A stretch of DNA of 27,055 nt from the NCBI RefSeq assembly GCF_003459245.1, contig NZ_QRVG01000027.1:1-27055 (forward strand), given 5' to 3'. The stretch's first letter is position 1; each line of letters begins with the position of its first letter. The position numbers and the translations under genes are program-made. Shown here in pieces: positions 23,374 through 27,055 of the stretch. The DNA is from Collinsella sp. AF23-2. Its GTDB lineage: Bacteria > Actinomycetota > Coriobacteriia > Coriobacteriales > Coriobacteriaceae. The notes beneath the pieces were generated by a model. The model searched no databases, was not told the DNA's origin, and saw only the letters and a list, made by a program, of their open reading frames with translations.

Positions 23374-25471
23374 CGATGAGGAAAAAGACCAGGTACGCGC
23401 TGCGTCCGACCTAGTCGCCATCGTGCAGGAAACGGTTGAACTCAAGCCCCGCGGCCATGAATTTTGGGGTTGCTGCCCCTTCCATGGCGAAAAGACGCCG
23501 TCTTTCCACATTATCCCCGCCACGCAGGTCTGGCACTGCTTTGGCTGCGGCGAAGGCGGCGATGTCTTCACCTATATTATGAAGCGCGAGAACCTGAGCT
23601 TTCCCGAGTCAATCCGTTATTTGGCCGATCGCGCAGGTATTGAGCTGCACGACACCGGAGATCGCCGCGAGCGCGGTACCAAACGTGCCCGCATCTACGA
23701 TCTGTGCGCCGAAACCGCCCAGTTCTACCACACCATGCTTATGCGCGGTAAGGACGGCCGTCCGCGCGAGTACTTTGCCAGCCGCGGCATGGGCGGCGAC
23801 GTCTGCCGCCGCTACTGCCTGGGCTTTGCGCCGGGTCGCAATGCGCTGGTGTCGCACCTGTCCCAGGCGGGTTTTACCCCGCAGGAGATGATCGACGCCA
23901 ACGTTGCCGTGAGCCGCGGGCGCGGGCAACTAGCCGACCGCTTCTACGACCGCGTGATGTTCCCCATCTTTGACGAGCAGGGTCACAACATTGCCTTTGG
24001 CGGTCGCATCATGGGTGACGGCCAACCCAAGTACCTTAATACCGCCGAGACGAGCGTGTTCCATAAAAAGCGAAACCTCTACGGCTTTAATTGGGCCAAG
24101 GAGTATATCGTCGCGCAGGATACCGCCATCGTGGTGGAGGGATATACCGACTGCATCGCCTGCTGGGAGGCGGGGATTAAAAACGTTGTCGCTACGCTGG
24201 GCACCGCGCTCACGGAGCATCACGTCAAGACGCTCACCCGTTTTGCCAAGCGCATTGTGTATATGTTCGATGGCGACGCCGCCGGTCAAAAGGCCGCCCG
24301 TCGCGCGATTCAGTTTATCGAGCAGGATTCGATGGACCTGCGCTGTGTGGTGCTGCCCGACGGCAACGACCCCATGGAGTTCATCACGGCGCACGGCGGA
24401 GGGGAGCTGCAGAAACGCATCGACGCTGCTGAGCCCCTCATGGACTTTGTCTACCGTTCGCTGCAGGAGTCGAGCGACATCACCACGCCGGGCGGTCGCG
24501 CCAAGGCGCTGGAGGATGCTCTCACGCTCATCTATCCGCTTCGTGACAGCTATATGATCGATACGTACTTTATCCAGATTGCCGATCTGCTCGGTTTGGA
24601 TCTGGAGACAGTGCGTGCGAGCTCGGGCCGCGTGTTTCGCGATGTCGCCAAGCGCGAGGATGCGGAGCGCCGCCGTGAGCAGAACTATGAGCGCCAGAGG
24701 GCACGGGCCGAGCGCCCCGGAAACGCAGGCGGTCGGGCGTCTGGTTCGCAGGGGGCGCCGCGCGGCGCCTGGACGTCGGGCGCGACGCCGCCGGTCTCTG
24801 CGCCGGTCGAGGAGGAGCCGTACGACTACGTCCCGCTTGATGCCTATGGCGCTGCACCAGTGGAGGTCGTTGACGACTTGCCGCCAATCGATGTGCCCGA
24901 TGGTGTGGGCGCTGTGCCTGTTGCTGATGGTTTGGGCGCACCGGCTGCGGCGCCGATGGTTCTTACCGATCTAGAGCGCAAGTCCTTGGCAGGGGAGCGC
25001 GAACTGTTGACGATGCTCACGAGCTACCCCGACCTGTTCCGCACGTATGCCGACCGCATCTGCTCCATCGAGTGGGTTGACCGACGTCACGAGTCCATCG
25101 CATGGGCCGTTCTGGCAACGCCGCCGGGAACCGATCCTGCAGCCTGCATGGATGCGGCGCGCTCGGTGTGTCCCGATGCGGCAACGCTTGTGAGTGCCGG
25201 GCGCATCTCGGCGACGAGCAAGCATCCCACCGAGACGAACATCGTGTTTATGCTCGATACGCTCGAGCTCTACACTATCAAGCGCCGCATGCGTGCTGCA
25301 CAGGCCAGGCTGCGCCAGGACCGTTCACTCGATGATGAGGCCCGTCGCGCGCTGACCGTTCAGGCCGGGCAAGATTCGCAGCGTCAACGCGAACTGCAAA
25401 AGTCGATCGGCGGCGTGGCGGACCCGTTCCGTTTGATCGGCCTGGAGGCCGCAGGCACCGAACAAGCCTAG
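23366..25471 (+). CDS. dnaG: DNA primase
   Basis: A 701-residue primase that makes RNA primers at the replication fork. GTG 23366 follows AGGGGG (23351-23356) and overlaps ribF. The zinc-binding domain is CPFH...CFGC (Cys37, His40, Cys58, Cys61). The catalytic TOPRIM core has VVEGYTD (Glu258) and FDGDAAG (Asp302, Asp304). Residues about 430-540 form a low-complexity Pro/Ala/Gly/Asp-rich linker, longer than in many primases, before the C-terminal helicase-binding domain with SKHPTETNIVFMLDTLELY. It is followed by rpoD, echoing the dnaG-rpoD macromolecular-synthesis pairing of many bacteria. Confidence 0.96.
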   Translation: MISDEEKDQVRAASDLVAIVQETVELKPRGHEFWGCCPFHGEKTPSFHIIPATQVWHCFGCGEGGDVFTYIMKRENLSFPESIRYLADRAGIELHDTGDRRERGTKRARIYDLCAETAQFYHTMLMRGKDGRPREYFASRGMGGDVCRRYCLGFAPGRNALVSHLSQAGFTPQEMIDANVAVSRGRGQLADRFYDRVMFPIFDEQGHNIAFGGRIMGDGQPKYLNTAETSVFHKKRNLYGFNWAKEYIVAQDTAIVVEGYTDCIACWEAGIKNVVATLGTALTEHHVKTLTRFAKRIVYMFDGDAAGQKAARRAIQFIEQDSMDLRCVVLPDGNDPMEFITAHGGGELQKRIDAAEPLMDFVYRSLQESSDITTPGGRAKALEDALTLIYPLRDSYMIDTYFIQIADLLGLDLETVRASSGRVFRDVAKREDAERRREQNYERQRARAERPGNAGGRASGSQGAPRGAWTSGATPPVSAPVEEEPYDYVPLDAYGAAPVEVVDDLPPIDVPDGVGAVPVADGLGAPAAAPMVLTDLERKSLAGERELLTMLTSYPDLFRTYADRICSIEWVDRRHESIAWAVLATPPGTDPAACMDAARSVCPDAATLVSAGRISATSKHPTETNIVFMLDTLELYTIKRRMRAAQARLRQDRSLDDEARRALTVQAGQDSQRQRELQKSIGGVADPFRLIGLEAAGTEQA

Positions 25472-25540
25472 ATGTTGTGGTCAACCAGCGTATTCTCGCC
25501 TATATCCAGTCCTCTTTTTGGGTATAGACGTCAATGTGTG

Positions 25541-25549
25541 TGCTAAAGT
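25541..25549 (+). promoter_or_regulatory. Extended -10 promoter for rpoD
   Basis: TGCTAAAGT is a TG-n-TAAAGT extended -10 box in the 110-base gap between dnaG and rpoD. No standard -35 box is at the right distance. It would start a transcript near 25556 with a leader of about 26 bases, giving rpoD a supply independent of the upstream operon. Confidence 0.45.
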
Positions 25550-25581
25550 ATTGAGTCCTGTGGACTATGAAGGGAGAATCT

Positions 25582-26931
25582 GTGCCAAAAAAGACTGAGA
25601 GCACGGGTACTGGGCTGGAATCCTACGTTGCAAAGCTCATGGGCAACGGCTCAAACAGGACTTCGGTAACCGAGGACGAGATTCAGGTCGCCCTGAAGGA
25701 TATCGATGTTTCTGACGAGCAGCTCACTGCGGTATATTCCGCGCTGCGCAACAGCGGCATCCAGATTATCTCCGCGAGCGGTAACGACGACGCCCCCATG
25801 GACGTCGACGATGACGATAACGATACCGATACTGACGATTTCGATGACGACGACGAGCACGATTCCGGTTCGCTCGACGATCACGAGCTCAAGATGGCCC
25901 GTCAGGCCGACGCCGAGATGGGTTCTTCCAAGAGCAAGAAGAAGCGCACCGTGCGCACGTCCCGTTCGCGTTCGCGCGTGCGCGGCATCGATGCTTCCAC
26001 GGTGATGCTGACCGGCGACCCGGTCCGTATGTACCTCAAGGAGATCGGCAAGGTCGACCTGCTGACCGCCTCCGAAGAGGTCGATCTGGCCATGAAGATC
26101 GAGGCCGGTCTCGAGGCCACCGAGAAGCTCGAGGCTGCCGAGGCAGGCGAGCTCGAGCTCACGCGTGCCGAGATGCGTCGTCTTACGCGCATTGAGAACG
26201 TAGGCCTCGAAGCCAAGCAGGCACTCATCAGCGCAAACCTGCGTCTGGTCGTCTCCATCGCCAAGCGCTATGTCGGTCGCGGCATGCTGTTCCTGGACCT
26301 GATCCAGGAGGGCAACCTCGGTCTGATCCGCGCCGTCGAGAAGTTCGACTACCAGAAGGGCTTTAAGTTCTCCACGTATGCCACGTGGTGGATCCGTCAG
26401 GCCATCACGCGCGCTATCGCCGACCAGGCCCGTACCATCCGTATTCCCGTGCACATGGTCGAGACCATCAACAAGCTCGTCCGCGTGCAGCGCCAGCTCC
26501 TTCAGGACCTGGGTCGCGACCCGACCCCCGAGGAGATCGGTGCCGAGATGGACATGAGTGCCGACCGCGTCCGCGAGATCCAGAAGATTTCGCAGGAGCC
26601 CGTTTCGCTCGAGACCCCCATCGGCGAGGAAGAGGATTCCCAGCTGGGCGACTTTATCGAGGACTCCCAGGCCATCGTTCCGCCCGATGCCGCCAGCTTC
26701 TCCATGCTGCAGGAGCAGCTCACCCAGGTGCTCGACTCGCTTGCCGATCGTGAGCGCAAGGTTATCGAGCTGCGCTTTGGCCTTGTCGACGGGCATCCCC
26801 GCACGCTCGAGGAAGTCGGCCGCGAGTTTGGCGTCACGCGCGAGCGTATCCGCCAGATCGAGTCCAAGACCTTGGCCAAGCTCCGCCACCCGAGCCGCAG
26901 CAGCAAGCTGAAGGACTACATCGAGTCATAA
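25582..26931 (+). CDS. rpoD: Primary RNA polymerase sigma factor
   Basis: A 449-residue housekeeping sigma factor. GTG 25582 is preferred because AGGGAG (25571-25576) is 5 bases upstream; ATG 25567 is in frame but poorly placed. Region 1.1 is replaced by a helical segment followed by a strongly acidic Asp-rich stretch and then a basic Lys/Arg/Ser stretch (about residues 68-137). Region 1.2 starts at [11 protein letters not shown]. Region 2 carries [31 protein letters not shown] and [13 protein letters not shown], which bind core polymerase and the -10 box. Region 4 ends with the helix-turn-helix [20 protein letters not shown] that reads the -35 box. All regions are complete, so it is the group 1 sigma factor. 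Confidence 0.96.
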   Translation: MPKKTESTGTGLESYVAKLMGNGSNRTSVTEDEIQVALKDIDVSDEQLTAVYSALRNSGIQIISASGNDDAPMDVDDDDNDTDTDDFDDDDEHDSGSLDDHELKMARQADAEMGSSKSKKKRTVRTSRSRSRVRGIDASTVMLTGDPVRMYLKEIGKVDLLTASEEVDLAMKIEAGLEATEKLEAAEAGELELTRAEMRRLTRIENVGLEAKQALISANLRLVVSIAKRYVGRGMLFLDLIQEGNLGLIRAVEKFDYQKGFKFSTYATWWIRQAITRAIADQARTIRIPVHMVETINKLVRVQRQLLQDLGRDPTPEEIGAEMDMSADRVREIQKISQEPVSLETPIGEEEDSQLGDFIEDSQAIVPPDAASFSMLQEQLTQVLDSLADRERKVIELRFGLVDGHPRTLEEVGREFGVTRERIRQIESKTLAKLRHPSRSSKLKDYIES

Positions 26932-26944
26932 CCTCGCAAGCAAG

Positions 26945-26979
26945 AAGCGCCCTCAAGCACATCCGCTTGGGGGCGCTTT
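26945..26979 (+). terminator. Terminator after rpoD
   Basis: AAGCGCCCTCAAGC (26945-26958) pairs with GCTTGGGGGCGCTT (26965-26978), one T-G wobble, around an ACATCC loop. It starts 13 bases after the stop. The T run is short (TTTC), so termination may be partial. Confidence 0.75.
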
Positions 26980-26985
26980 CATGTG

Positions 26986-27009
26986 GTCATTGGGGACGTC
27001 CCCAATGAC
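26986..27009. repeat. 24-bp perfect palindrome
   Basis: GTCATTGGGGAC is followed immediately by its exact inverse GTCCCCAATGAC, with no spacer. It lies 7 bases beyond the rpoD terminator. A perfect spacerless palindrome of this length suggests a protein-binding site or a repeat-family element rather than a simple RNA hairpin. No gene is visible in the remaining 46 bases. Confidence 0.6.
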
Positions 27010-27055
27010 TAGGTGGTTGATTTCCGATCTCAGCCGAACACATTGAGCAAATAGG

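Overview
This is a high-GC bacterial chromosome segment that reads like a gut Coriobacteriia genome, most likely Collinsella or a close relative. That placement is an inference from base composition, codon use, the translation-operon gene order (rimP-nusA-infB-rbfA-nrnA-truB-ribF-dnaG-rpoD) and the kinds of accessory genes; no database search was possible. I see no rRNA, tRNA, CRISPR array, transposase or prophage gene.

Layout. (1) 2-3798: the 3' end of a Pel-type polysaccharide locus. It holds the C-terminus of a PelG-like membrane transporter, a CotH-kinase lipoprotein, a VTC-domain (polyphosphate polymerase-like) protein and a DUF4956 membrane protein, all overlapping or nearly touching. 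(2) 3799-4056: a structured intergenic region with a hairpin, a candidate dispersed repeat and a LacI-type operator. (3) 4057-8260: a sucrose regulon: ScrR-like repressor, sucrose PTS EIIBC and sucrose-6-phosphate hydrolase, with three near-identical 14-bp operators. (4) 8355-9347: a Cys/Met-metabolism PLP-fold protein in which the Schiff-base lysine appears to be replaced by arginine. (5) 9367-9436: a perfect 18-bp inverted repeat. (6) 9478-11527: a small ModE-type regulator divergent from an unusual IMP dehydrogenase. (7) 11619-14366: leuS, preceded by a roughly 118-nt near-continuous hairpin leader. (8) 14471-15043: a reverse-strand lipoprotein of unknown function. (9) 15307-26931: the translation/transcription/replication cluster rimP to rpoD, whose leader holds a promoter followed at once by an intrinsic terminator.

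How it works together. The sucrose genes form a classic uptake-and-cleavage pathway under one autoregulated repressor. The Pel/CotH/VTC/DUF4956 block looks like one machine for making, exporting or modifying a cell-surface polymer; how its parts cooperate is not established to my knowledge and it is the best candidate here for an under-described system. The large right-hand cluster is housekeeping, with two points of interest: a likely attenuator ahead of rimP-nusA and a C-terminal Cys3His tail on NusA.

Limits: starts were chosen by Shine-Dalgarno position and family N-termini; promoters are visual matches only; domain names come from recognising motifs, not from profile searches.
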